The notes under the pieces: model-generated
Told to the model about the DNA's origin: nothing
The model's input: only the letters and a program-made list of their open reading frames with translations
Databases searched by the model: none
NCBI GenBank assembly: GCA_965276955.1
Contig: CBDIBP010000019.1
Coordinates: 1 to 64,000 of the forward strand
DNA length: 64,000 nt
Source: JABDEZ01 sp965276955
GTDB lineage: Bacteria > Bacteroidota > Bacteroidia > Chitinophagales > Chitinophagaceae
Direction: 5' to 3'
In this document: positions 35,420 to 43,672 of the stretch, piece after piece
Numbering within the stretch: position 1 is the stretch's first letter
Layout: the number at the start of each line of letters is the position of its first letter
Position numbers and translations under genes: made by a program

Positions 35420-35611
35420 AGTGCGTTGTGCTGTTACCAGCGGATACTATCCGGTAACTTGCGGTACAGTGGTCACCGTATTTTTAGCTGTAAATATACT
35501 CTAGCCCTAAGCCCTGTGGGGTTTTATATTTCCACATTTCCCTGCTTTCTATCCACACCACCTCTTTTTGCAGATTTGGTCATTCCGATTTTTTGATGTA
35601 TATAAGGTCGC

Positions 35612-36532
35612 TTACTTAAAGGTGTCATGGTCTTTTACAAAACGGTATATATTAAAATCGGGCAGTAGCATGGCTTCCCTCAGTGCAGCTTGCAGCGCCC
35701 GCTTGTTGATGTGTCTCATCCTGCGCTCTTGTATCAGTTGCCAGCTTTTATCGGCAAGTAAGTGCATTTTCTTCTTGTTGTCATTGCTGCTTTCACGCAT
35801 GTAGTTGGCTATTTCGTTTGCCAGCTCTGGTATGCCCGTTTGCAGGGTAGCTACTGTTTTTATTACTGGTATCTCTTTATTGCCCAGTGCTTTTTCATGT
35901 ACCAGTATCTTTAGATTGCGGTATAGCGCCTCGGCTTCGTTACGGTCGGCCTTATTCACTACATACATATCTGCTATTTCCATTATGCCGGCTTTCAGTG
36001 TTTGCACTATGTCGCCCGCTTCGGGCACCAGTGTCACTACGGTACAGTCGGCAAGGCCTGCAATATCTATTTCACTTTGCCCCACACCTACGGTTTCTAC
36101 CAGCACCATATCAAAACCCGCATTTTTCACAACGTCCGTTATCTCTATTATTTTGGCATTAAGGCCCCCAAGAGCCCCCCTGCTGGCCAGCGAGCGAATG
36201 AAAATATTAGGATTCGTATAAAAGTCGTTCATCCTTATCCTGTCGCCCAGTAGCGCCCCGTAGTTGAATGGCGATGAGGGGTCCACAGCTATCACAGCTA
36301 TCTTCTTTTCTTCTTTTAGCCAGTAGTGCAGCAGTGCATTTACCAGTGTGCTTTTACCTGCGCCGGGCGGGCCTGTTATACCCAGTACATTTGTTTGTGC
36401 AGTAGCAGGTAGCGTCAGCAGCAGGTCTTCGTACCCTGGCAGTTCGTTTTCCACCATGGTAATGGCCCTTGCCAGCGCTTTAAAATTCCCATTGTGTATC
36501 TGTTCCTGAAGTTCTTTTATTTTGTCCTGCAC
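35612..36532 (-). CDS. meaB: Methylmalonyl-CoA mutase-associated GTPase MeaB/ArgK
   Basis: 306-residue P-loop G3E GTPase that guards adenosylcobalamin loading of methylmalonyl-CoA mutase. Walker A GPPGAGKSTLV is near residue 54-64, followed by VDPSSPFNYGALLGDRIRM, the switch block ETVGVGQSE, and the NKAD guanine-specificity motif. No mutase gene lies in the window. It diverges from the O-antigen-ligase-like gene across 48 bp. Confidence 0.95.
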   Translation of the reverse strand: MQDKIKELQEQIHNGNFKALARAITMVENELPGYEDLLLTLPATAQTNVLGITGPPGAGKSTLVNALLHYWLKEEKKIAVIAVDPSSPFNYGALLGDRIRMNDFYTNPNIFIRSLASRGALGGLNAKIIEITDVVKNAGFDMVLVETVGVGQSEIDIAGLADCTVVTLVPEAGDIVQTLKAGIMEIADMYVVNKADRNEAEALYRNLKILVHEKALGNKEIPVIKTVATLQTGIPELANEIANYMRESSNDNKKKMHLLADKSWQLIQERRMRHINKRALQAALREAMLLPDFNIYRFVKDHDTFK

Positions 36533-36580
36533 TAAATTGTTATTTTCGACCGTTTAATAGAAAACCAGAAAACAGCCTTC

Positions 36581-37840
36581 TTGAACAAAAATAATTCTCT
36601 TAGCCATAAGTTTTTAGAAAGATCCAACATTGCGCTTGTCTGTATTTTGGGTATGGTGTGTGGGCTGCTCGTATCAAGGGCTTTGATGTCTATGTCAATT
36701 ATAGCTTTTGGCGTCAATGCCTTATACAAGGTACATCCCCGGCAGTGGTTTCAGGACAAGTGGTGGTTTATAGGAGCTATATGGGTATGTTTTTATGCGT
36801 TTTCAGCGCTTTGGGGTTCGCACACTGGTTTTTGGGATATACGTTTCAATGAAAAGCTGCCCATACTGCTACTGCCCTTGTCTTTCACATTCTTACCCGC
36901 ATTTTCTGCACAGCAATTGCGCATCTATACGGTTTGTATAGGCATCATGCTATTTCTTGGGGCCTGCTACAGTTGTTCTTTTTTGGTCAATAATCTTACT
37001 TTTTACATGGAGCAATACCGTGTATCAAAAGTATTGCCTACACCTGCCGATGGCGATCATATTCGCTTTAGTGTATCCATAGCGCTGTACATTACATGGT
37101 GTGTATACATATGGCCAACACTTAAGACAGCGAAACTGAAGTGGATTATAGGTACCATTGCTTTGCTGCTTACCATATACCTGCACATACTTGCAGCAAA
37201 ATCAGGACTTATATCCTTATATCTATTCATTATAAGCTATGGCATCTGGCAGCTTGTGCAGAAAAAGATCAAAGCAGTGTTAACGGTTGTGGCCCTGTTG
37301 GCTGTACTTCTCGTCACCGCAAACTTTGCTATACCTACTTTCCGGCAGCGTATCATGTATATGTGTTATACCTACATTGCTTTTGAGCAGGGCGACAGGT
37401 CTGGCACTTATGGCGATATTGGCAGGCTAATATCCTATAAGATCGCAGCCAGGGAAATTATAGCACACCCCTGGGCTGGGGTAGGGGCCAGCGATATGCT
37501 GGATGTAATGAAACAGGGCTATACAAAGTGGTACCCACAAGTAAGGGACGAGGACCGCTTATTGCCGCACAACCAGTTCCTGGCAGTGGCATTGGGTTGC
37601 GGCATTCCTGCTGCCTTATTGTTTACCTGTTGGGTCTTTATGCCGTTAGGCTGGTTGAAGAGAGACCGGAACAGTTTTTTTATGTTCACAACATGGCTCA
37701 TCCTATCAGTGAACCTCATGATAGAGCCCTTTCTTGAAGTACAATACGGAGTATTTGTATATTTGTTCTTCATGCTGTGGCAAAGGATGACATTAAAAAA
37801 AGAACAACGACCTGCAATAGTCGATAATATTTTACCATGA
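36581..37840 (+). CDS. O-antigen ligase/Wzy-like polysaccharide polymerase
   Basis: 419 residues with about ten membrane helices and one long periplasmic loop (about residues 265-330) holding AAREIIAHPWAGVGASD and LLPHNQFLAVALG, the Wzy_C/O-antigen ligase signature with its conserved His. Expected to join or polymerise lipid-linked glycans on the outer face of the inner membrane. The start used is a TTG at 36581; no ATG occurs before the first helix. A TATTTTCG -7-like box lies at 36541-36548. The stop overlaps the next start (ATGA). Confidence 0.85.
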   Translation: MNKNNSLSHKFLERSNIALVCILGMVCGLLVSRALMSMSIIAFGVNALYKVHPRQWFQDKWWFIGAIWVCFYAFSALWGSHTGFWDIRFNEKLPILLLPLSFTFLPAFSAQQLRIYTVCIGIMLFLGACYSCSFLVNNLTFYMEQYRVSKVLPTPADGDHIRFSVSIALYITWCVYIWPTLKTAKLKWIIGTIALLLTIYLHILAAKSGLISLYLFIISYGIWQLVQKKIKAVLTVVALLAVLLVTANFAIPTFRQRIMYMCYTYIAFEQGDRSGTYGDIGRLISYKIAAREIIAHPWAGVGASDMLDVMKQGYTKWYPQVRDEDRLLPHNQFLAVALGCGIPAALLFTCWVFMPLGWLKRDRNSFFMFTTWLILSVNLMIEPFLEVQYGVFVYLFFMLWQRMTLKKEQRPAIVDNILP

Positions 37841-38481
37841 CCAATTTCATACCCATATTTCCTCTCAGTATAGTTGTCTATCCGGGCGAAGCATTGAACC
37901 TGCATGTGTTCGAGCCACGGTATAAGCAATTGATAAAGGATTGTTTAAAGGATAATAAGCCATTTGGTATCACTACCGTTGTAGACAAAAAAATGGAAGA
38001 GCTGGGCACCCAGATGCAGATAGTAGAAATAGTGAAAGAATATGATAACGGTGAAATGGATATCAAGACCAAGGGGCTCAATGTATTTCGCGTGCTGGAA
38101 GTAATAAAGACACTGCCAGAGAAAATGTACTGGGGAGCCATTGTTAACTACCCGCAAAATGTGACCGTGCCAGACAGCACCAGCATCAGCAGGCTGATAC
38201 TGGAAGAAGTAAAACGGTTATATACACTCTTTGACCTGGAAGAAAAATTTCCGATACATAAAGCATCCATGATATCTTACGAGATCGGGCACCTTGTAGG
38301 CTTTACCAAGGCACAGGAGTATGAACTGCTGGGCCTGTTCACTGAAAGCCAGCGGTTGGAATATATACGCCGGCACCTCAACAATATAACACCTGTAGTA
38401 AAAGAGCTGGAGCAAATGAAAGCACGGGTGCAAATGAACGGGCACTTCCGCAACTTATCTTTAGGCGACCTGGACCTTTAA
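37837..38481 (+). CDS. Lon substrate-binding (N-terminal) domain protein
   Basis: 214 residues matching only the N-terminal substrate-recognition domain of Lon protease: IPIFPLSIVVYPGEALNLHVFEPRYKQLIKDC at the start and the G-x-N-V-F-R-V-L strand near 85. No ATPase or protease domain is present. Such stand-alone proteins are common, with an unknown role in protein or RNA quality control. It overlaps the polymerase gene by 4 bp. Confidence 0.9.
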   Translation: MTNFIPIFPLSIVVYPGEALNLHVFEPRYKQLIKDCLKDNKPFGITTVVDKKMEELGTQMQIVEIVKEYDNGEMDIKTKGLNVFRVLEVIKTLPEKMYWGAIVNYPQNVTVPDSTSISRLILEEVKRLYTLFDLEEKFPIHKASMISYEIGHLVGFTKAQEYELLGLFTESQRLEYIRRHLNNITPVVKELEQMKARVQMNGHFRNLSLGDLDL

Positions 38482-38565
38482 TTTTTCCACTCATTTCCAT
38501 ATAGTTTAGGGTATCACATTGAATTTCACTAATTTGGCTGAAAACCATCTTAAAGCAACACACAC

Positions 38566-39309
38566 ATGTCGATCAATCTTTGCATAGACTGGGGGAACAC
38601 AAATGTAAAAGCTGCTATTTTCAATGATGAGCAGATAACAGGAACGTTTACATTCCTTGCGGCAGATGCAGTAACCAACCTGGAGCATATCATAGCTACT
38701 CACTCGCCATCCAAAGCCATTCTTTGTTCTGTTGCCAACCATTCAATAGAAGCAGAGCAGACCGTAAAAGATAAAGTTCGTTCGTTCATAAAGCTCAATA
38801 ACAGTACACCATTGCCTATCATGAATGCTTATGTGTCTCCCGATACTTTGGGTAACGACCGTATAGCGTTAGCGACCGGGGCCTACTTGCTTTATCCTGA
38901 TAAAAATACGCTTGCTATAAGTTTGGGTACCTGCATCACTTACAATTTTGTGCAGAAGAATAAGGCATTCAGGGGTGGCGCCATTTCTCCAGGTCTGCAT
39001 ATGCGCCTGAAAGCTATGCACGAGTTCACCTACACATTGCCGGAAATAAAGGTAGAAGGTGAGCTTTTGTTGTTAGGGTATGATACAGACACCTGCCTGC
39101 GCAGTGGTGCTGTATACGGAATGGCAGCCGAAATAGATGGGATGATCAAAGAATTTGAAAGCCATTACCCCGATTTTAACGCGGTATTAACGGGAGGGGA
39201 TGCCCCATACTTTGCAACCAAGCTTAAAAGTAAGATATTTGCCGACCAAGACCTTCTATTGAAAGGGTTAAATCTAATTTTAAAACATAATGTACCAATT
39301 CCGCGTTAA
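38566..39309 (+). CDS. coaX: Type III pantothenate kinase
   Basis: First step of CoA synthesis, ATP-dependent phosphorylation of pantothenate. 247 residues, ASKHA fold: DWGNTNVKAAIF (phosphate 1 loop, residues 8-19), GNDRIALATGA, ISLGTCITYN in the place of the usual DxGTAxT, GGAISPGLHMRLKAMHE, and TGGDAPYF. The order and spacing are those of CoaX. Start of a three-gene overlapping cluster with an outer membrane protein and lptC. Confidence 0.93.
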   Translation: MSINLCIDWGNTNVKAAIFNDEQITGTFTFLAADAVTNLEHIIATHSPSKAILCSVANHSIEAEQTVKDKVRSFIKLNNSTPLPIMNAYVSPDTLGNDRIALATGAYLLYPDKNTLAISLGTCITYNFVQKNKAFRGGAISPGLHMRLKAMHEFTYTLPEIKVEGELLLLGYDTDTCLRSGAVYGMAAEIDGMIKEFESHYPDFNAVLTGGDAPYFATKLKSKIFADQDLLLKGLNLILKHNVPIPR

Positions 39310-40588
39310 ATATATTTTCCCTTTCTTATTATGTGTTCTTGGTGTAAAAGCTATAGCTCAAACCAGTACAGTAAGTTATCCTACATCTACCAGGGAAAAT
39401 GATCCTTATTCGAGGTTTGGTATTGGTAGTGCGGTGAATGGTAATAATACCAATTTAAAAGGCATGGGCAATATTTCCTCTGCCTATGCAGATCCATATA
39501 CAATAAATTCAGATAATCCTGCATCATACTCGTTCCTGAAGTATACTACTTATGAGGCTGGCATGATGGCCAGTACGCGAACATTAGCAGCGAACGGCCA
39601 AACCTATCAGACGGGTACTGCAACGCTAAATTATCTTACGATTGGCGTTCCCGTAAACAAACACGGTGGGCTTGTACTTGGTTTTCGCCCTATATCAACT
39701 ACATATTATAGTTTTTCTGACACAGGTATATACCCAGGTGTGGGTAGTGTCCGCCACACTTTTGGAGGCACAGGTGGCTTGAACTACGCCTATATAGGTG
39801 CTGCATATCAGTACAAGGGCCTTAGCCTCGGGTTTAATTTTGGTTATATGTTTGGCAGTACTACGATCTCTTCTTTTGCAGATAATATATACGACACTGT
39901 AAAACTCCTTAACGCAGAATACTCTAATTATTCAAAAATTGGCGGCCTGCATTGGAAAGGCGGAGTTATGTACGAGACGAAGCTGAAGAACAACCTTATG
40001 TTGCGCTTAGGCGGAACAGTAGAATTATCGCAAAAACTGGCACAGACCCAAAATGAATACTGGATAGGTTCTATACAGTTTACCGATAGCCTGGTGCAGG
40101 ATACAGCATACCAGGGCAATCAGGTGAAAAATAAAGTAATATTACCTTTGTCTTATAGCTTTGGCGTACACTTGGCTAAAACAGAACATTGGGACATAGG
40201 TGTGGACTACGCAGCTACGCAATGGACCCAATTCCGCAATAATGGAATAGCCGATACTGCTCTGGCCAATGCATACCGGGTAAGTGTGGGTGGTGAGTTC
40301 GTTCCGGATATAACCAATTCGCGCAACTACTGGTCAAGGGCTACCTATAGGGTCGGCATATATTACGGTACCGATCCCATATTCTTACAAGGCACACAAT
40401 TAAAGTACTATGGTGCAACGGCTGGTGTAAGTCTTCCCTTCAGGCGCAATACATCTCAGCTGCATGCTGCGCTCGAAGTCGGCAAGATGGGAACTCAGAA
40501 TAATGGTCTTATCGAAGAGACTTACGTAAAGTTCTCATTAGGTTTGTCCTTCAATGCTAAGTGGTTCGTAAAGCGTAGATATGAATAA
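39290..40588 (+). CDS. Outer membrane beta-barrel protein
   Basis: 432 residues with a signal peptide ending VKAIAQ and a mature chain dominated by alternating aromatic/hydrophobic strands ending in Phe/Tyr-type barrel patterns. NDPYSRFGIGSAV followed by GMGNISSAYADPYTINSDNPASYSFL resembles the N-terminal hatch of FadL/PorV-type proteins. It overlaps coaX by 20 bp and lptC by 8 bp. This order suggests that it belongs with envelope assembly, but its function is unknown. Confidence 0.82.
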   Translation: MYQFRVKYIFPFLLCVLGVKAIAQTSTVSYPTSTRENDPYSRFGIGSAVNGNNTNLKGMGNISSAYADPYTINSDNPASYSFLKYTTYEAGMMASTRTLAANGQTYQTGTATLNYLTIGVPVNKHGGLVLGFRPISTTYYSFSDTGIYPGVGSVRHTFGGTGGLNYAYIGAAYQYKGLSLGFNFGYMFGSTTISSFADNIYDTVKLLNAEYSNYSKIGGLHWKGGVMYETKLKNNLMLRLGGTVELSQKLAQTQNEYWIGSIQFTDSLVQDTAYQGNQVKNKVILPLSYSFGVHLAKTEHWDIGVDYAATQWTQFRNNGIADTALANAYRVSVGGEFVPDITNSRNYWSRATYRVGIYYGTDPIFLQGTQLKYYGATAGVSLPFRRNTSQLHAALEVGKMGTQNNGLIEETYVKFSLGLSFNAKWFVKRRYE

Positions 40589-41162
40589 ACATTCCTGCTC
40601 ATATACCTTTTTCAAAATTACCCGGATATTATTGCCGGGTATTTTGTTTATGGCAGCCTGTCACAATGACCCTAAAGATATTGTAGCGCTTACTTCCAAA
40701 AGCATGTCGCAGGTGGACAAGGCATACGATGTTACCATAATATACAGCGAGCATGGAAAAACAAAAGCCCGCCTTTTTGCCCACGAGTTCATAAGGAACG
40801 AGACTGCAAAGCCACCTTACACAGATATGAAACAGGGCATAAAGGTGGAATTTTATGACGATAGTGGTAAAGTAGAAAGTACCCTTACAGCGCGATATGC
40901 CCGCTACTATGAGCTGCAGCAAAACATATTGGTACGCGATAGCATAGTAATAGTGAACAAAAAAGGGGAGAAGTTACAGACCGAGGAGCTGATATGGAAC
41001 CAGGCCATAAAGAAATTCTTCACCGAAAAACATGTGAAGATCACCACACCCGCACAGGTGCTGGATGGCGATGGTTTGGAAGCAAATGAGGACTTTACCT
41101 ACTATACCATAAAGAACCTTACAGGCCAGGTGCAGGTGAATAAAGGGGATGTTCCTCAATAA
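40581..41162 (+). CDS. lptC: LPS export component LptC
   Basis: 193 residues with a lipoprotein-type N-terminus (lipobox FMAAC) and the LptC beta-jellyroll: FYDDSGKVESTLTARYARYYELQQNILVRDSIVIVNKKGEKLQTEELIWNQ in several short strands, then FFTEKHVKIT and DGDGLEANEDFT. LptC takes lipopolysaccharide from LptBFG and hands it to LptA. In many Bacteroidota it is predicted as a lipoprotein, as here. Overlaps the barrel gene by 8 bp. Confidence 0.9.
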   Translation: MNKHSCSYTFFKITRILLPGILFMAACHNDPKDIVALTSKSMSQVDKAYDVTIIYSEHGKTKARLFAHEFIRNETAKPPYTDMKQGIKVEFYDDSGKVESTLTARYARYYELQQNILVRDSIVIVNKKGEKLQTEELIWNQAIKKFFTEKHVKITTPAQVLDGDGLEANEDFTYYTIKNLTGQVQVNKGDVPQ

Positions 41163-41292
41163 GTATTAATCGGCAAGACTTTTTACGCCAATGTTTTCAG
41201 AATAATGTACATTTTTTGTATGTTGCCAACAATATTATTGGCATAACAACAGTTTTAACTCACATTGACCCTAAACACTAAAAGCCCTATTT

Positions 41293-41964
41293 ATGAATAA
41301 ATATAGACATGCCCTTCTTACTACTGTAATTACATTATTTGCATTTGCCACGGTTACATACACGTCGTGCAAAAAAGATCCTTGTGATGCATATACCTGC
41401 CAAAATAATGGTACGTGCTCTGGTGGTAACTGTGTTTGCCCTTCGCAATATGCGGGCGTACATTGCGAAAGATTGGCAACAACAAGTGTCATCTTTAAAA
41501 ATAATTCATTCGCTTCAATGAGCATCCAGACAAATAACTCCTCAAAAATGGTAGCTCCTGGCGATACAGCGAGCTTTTCCGGTATTCCAGGAGAAACTTT
41601 CAACATTTACGCTTATCTAACCGCAATGTATTTGAATGGTAGTAATGTTGGCAACACTGTTTCCTGGAATTTAACTTTGACGTATCCTGCCAGCGGTTCG
41701 GTGATGCAAAATATGGATGTACCTACCACATATTTCTTTTTAAAAGTAGTAAACACGAGTACTTACACCATTACAGCAGAACAAGTAAATGGTTATTCCT
41801 ACAATGCTACAATACCTAATAATGCCCAAACATATGGCCTGGGCTACTACAATGCCTCTGGGAATCCTTCAGTAACGCTTTATGCGAACTCAAAATCATG
41901 GAATTTCAACAATTTAAATCTTCCATATACGGTGAACCAAGTGGCAACAGTGACAGCTAATTAA
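41293..41964 (+). CDS. Lipoprotein with one EGF-like domain (first of a pair)
   Basis: 223 residues. Lipobox region TYTSC then KKD. The mature chain opens with a single EGF-like domain: CDAYTCQNNGTCSGGNCVCPS followed by QYAGVHCE, six Cys with EGF spacing. Then comes a beta-sandwich of about 150 residues (VIFKNNSFASMSIQ, MVAPGDTASFSG, FFLKVVNTSTYTI). It is probably surface-exposed. The next gene is a paralogue 20 bp downstream. Function unknown. Confidence 0.85.
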   Translation: MNKYRHALLTTVITLFAFATVTYTSCKKDPCDAYTCQNNGTCSGGNCVCPSQYAGVHCERLATTSVIFKNNSFASMSIQTNNSSKMVAPGDTASFSGIPGETFNIYAYLTAMYLNGSNVGNTVSWNLTLTYPASGSVMQNMDVPTTYFFLKVVNTSTYTITAEQVNGYSYNATIPNNAQTYGLGYYNASGNPSVTLYANSKSWNFNNLNLPYTVNQVATVTAN

Positions 41965-41984
41965 TGAAAATATAAAAACGAAGA

Positions 41985-42665
41985 ATGAATAGATATAACT
42001 GCGTCATTTTTTCCGCTGCATTTGCGCTGTTAACTTTTACTTCGTTAGCCTATATTTCCTGCACCAAAGATAAATGTGCTAATTATACCTGCAACAACAA
42101 CGGTGTTTGTGCTGATGGTAAATGCATTTGCACATCCCAATTTACCGGCGTGCATTGCGATGACCTGGCAACCACTTACTTGGTTTTCAAAAATCACGCA
42201 AAAACTACCTTGACTTTATCTTTAAGTACCTTCAACGACTCGGTTAAAACAGTAGCTCCCGGTGCTACTGTAACATTTTCGGTCAGTTCCAGCCAGTCAT
42301 TAAACGTATATGTCACTACTGGGAATTTTTATTTTAATGGAGCCTTGGCCGGCAGGGATATAGGGTGGTATATGCCCATCAATACTCCTATCTCGGGGTC
42401 TCAAACTATTGATATCGATGTGCCCACAGATTACTACTACCTGCAGGTGGTAAATTCAAGTTCATACAACATCACTACGCTACAGGAGCTTAGTACCAAC
42501 TATAACATAACAATACCCAACGATGGCAAGACCTATGGTATAGGGTACTACTATGGGGTGTTAAATAATTTGATCCAACTGCAATCCCCATCTAAGAACT
42601 GGGTGTTTAGTAATGTGAGTTTACCAGATACCCTGAACCAGGTGATAACACTGACCGCAAATTAA
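41985..42665 (+). CDS. Lipoprotein with one EGF-like domain (paralogue)
   Basis: 226 residues, same layout as the preceding gene: lipobox AYISC, EGF-like CANYTCNNNGVCADGKCIC with FTGVHCD, then the same beta-sandwich with matching landmarks (VAPGATVTFS, YYYLQVVNSSSYNITT, IPNDGKTYGIGYYYG, QVITLTAN end). The proteins align along their whole length but differ in most positions, so the duplication is old. Shared operon is likely. Confidence 0.85.
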   Translation: MNRYNCVIFSAAFALLTFTSLAYISCTKDKCANYTCNNNGVCADGKCICTSQFTGVHCDDLATTYLVFKNHAKTTLTLSLSTFNDSVKTVAPGATVTFSVSSSQSLNVYVTTGNFYFNGALAGRDIGWYMPINTPISGSQTIDIDVPTDYYYLQVVNSSSYNITTLQELSTNYNITIPNDGKTYGIGYYYGVLNNLIQLQSPSKNWVFSNVSLPDTLNQVITLTAN

Positions 42666-42668
42666 GTT

Positions 42669-42676
42669 TATTTTTG
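42669..42676 (+). promoter_or_regulatory. Putative -7 box
   Basis: TATTTTTG matches TAnnTTTG, 3 bp after the stop of the second EGF lipoprotein and 20 bp before the dehydrogenase ATG, suggesting a separate promoter. Confidence 0.45.
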
Positions 42677-42696
42677 CCCCCTAAAAAACATCACCC

Positions 42697-43548
42697 ATGA
42701 TAGCATATATAGGCACAGGTCTCTTAGGAGCCAATTTCACCAAAGCATTACTAAAAAAAGGCGAGCAGGTTCAAGTATGGAACCGCACCTTCTCAAAAGC
42801 ACAAGCATTGGAAGCTGATGGCGCAAAAGCGTTCGAGAAGGTGGCTGATGCCGTAAAAGGCGCCAACCGCATACACATGACGCTGCCCGACGATACTGTG
42901 GTAGATGCCGTACTGCAGCAGGCAAAATCTGGTTTTGAGCCAGGTGTCATCATTATCGATCATACAACTACAAGTGCAAGCGGCGTAGCCGGTCGTATAA
43001 AATATTGGAAGGAACAAGGATATACCTACATACATGCTCCTGTATTCATGGGCCCGCAAAATGCATTGGAAAGCACAGGCTACATGCTCATCTCGGGCGA
43101 CCAGGAGTTGGTGACAAAACTTACACCCGAATTATCAAAAATGACTGGCAAACTCATAAACCTCGGTAGTGAACCTGCCAAAGCAGCAGGTATGAAGTTG
43201 CTGGGAAATCTATTTCTGGTTACACTCACTGCTGGCCTCGCCGATACGCTCGCACTGGCAAAAGCGCTGGATATACCTGCATCTGATATTACTGCATTGT
43301 TCGATGTCTGGAACCCGGGCGCATCTGTACAAGGACGCTTGAAAAAGATCACTGATGGCAATTTTGACCAGCCTACATGGGAACTCGATATGGCCCGCAA
43401 AGATACCCGCCTCATGATGGAAGAGGCCGGTAGAGGCAATGCAACACTAACCATGATACCTGCAATAGCTCAATTGATGGATCAGTGGAGAGATAAAGGT
43501 CATGGGCATGATGACTGGACCATCATAGCAAAAGGGAGGATAAAATAA
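42697..43548 (+). CDS. Beta-hydroxyacid dehydrogenase family NAD(P) oxidoreductase
   Basis: 283 residues: N-terminal Rossmann domain with GTGLLGANFTKAL (residues 6-18) and VWNRTFSKA (Asn-Arg after strand 2 favours NADP), then an all-helical domain with the catalytic-Lys helix AAGMKLLGNLFL. The substrate-binding block usually DAPVSGG reads HAPVFMGPQNA, so it belongs to an atypical branch (glyoxylate/succinic-semialdehyde reductase or imine-reductase-like). Substrate unknown. Confidence 0.88.
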   Translation: MIAYIGTGLLGANFTKALLKKGEQVQVWNRTFSKAQALEADGAKAFEKVADAVKGANRIHMTLPDDTVVDAVLQQAKSGFEPGVIIIDHTTTSASGVAGRIKYWKEQGYTYIHAPVFMGPQNALESTGYMLISGDQELVTKLTPELSKMTGKLINLGSEPAKAAGMKLLGNLFLVTLTAGLADTLALAKALDIPASDITALFDVWNPGASVQGRLKKITDGNFDQPTWELDMARKDTRLMMEEAGRGNATLTMIPAIAQLMDQWRDKGHGHDDWTIIAKGRIK

Positions 43549-43672
43549 CGGACAATAATATTGCTGAGATTTGTTAGCACGTAATCAAGATTTCGCACAT
43601 GATAGTTATTTGTTAACATTGAGATTAGGCACCTGTATGCCTTAATATCAGCATGTTGTATATTTTTGAAGA

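Noticed and set aside
32988..38481. One polysaccharide operon from the WecA-like gene to the Lon-domain gene
   Set aside because: Strands change at 36532/36581, gaps near 190 bp separate members, and meaB is unrelated; only a loose neighbourhood is supported.
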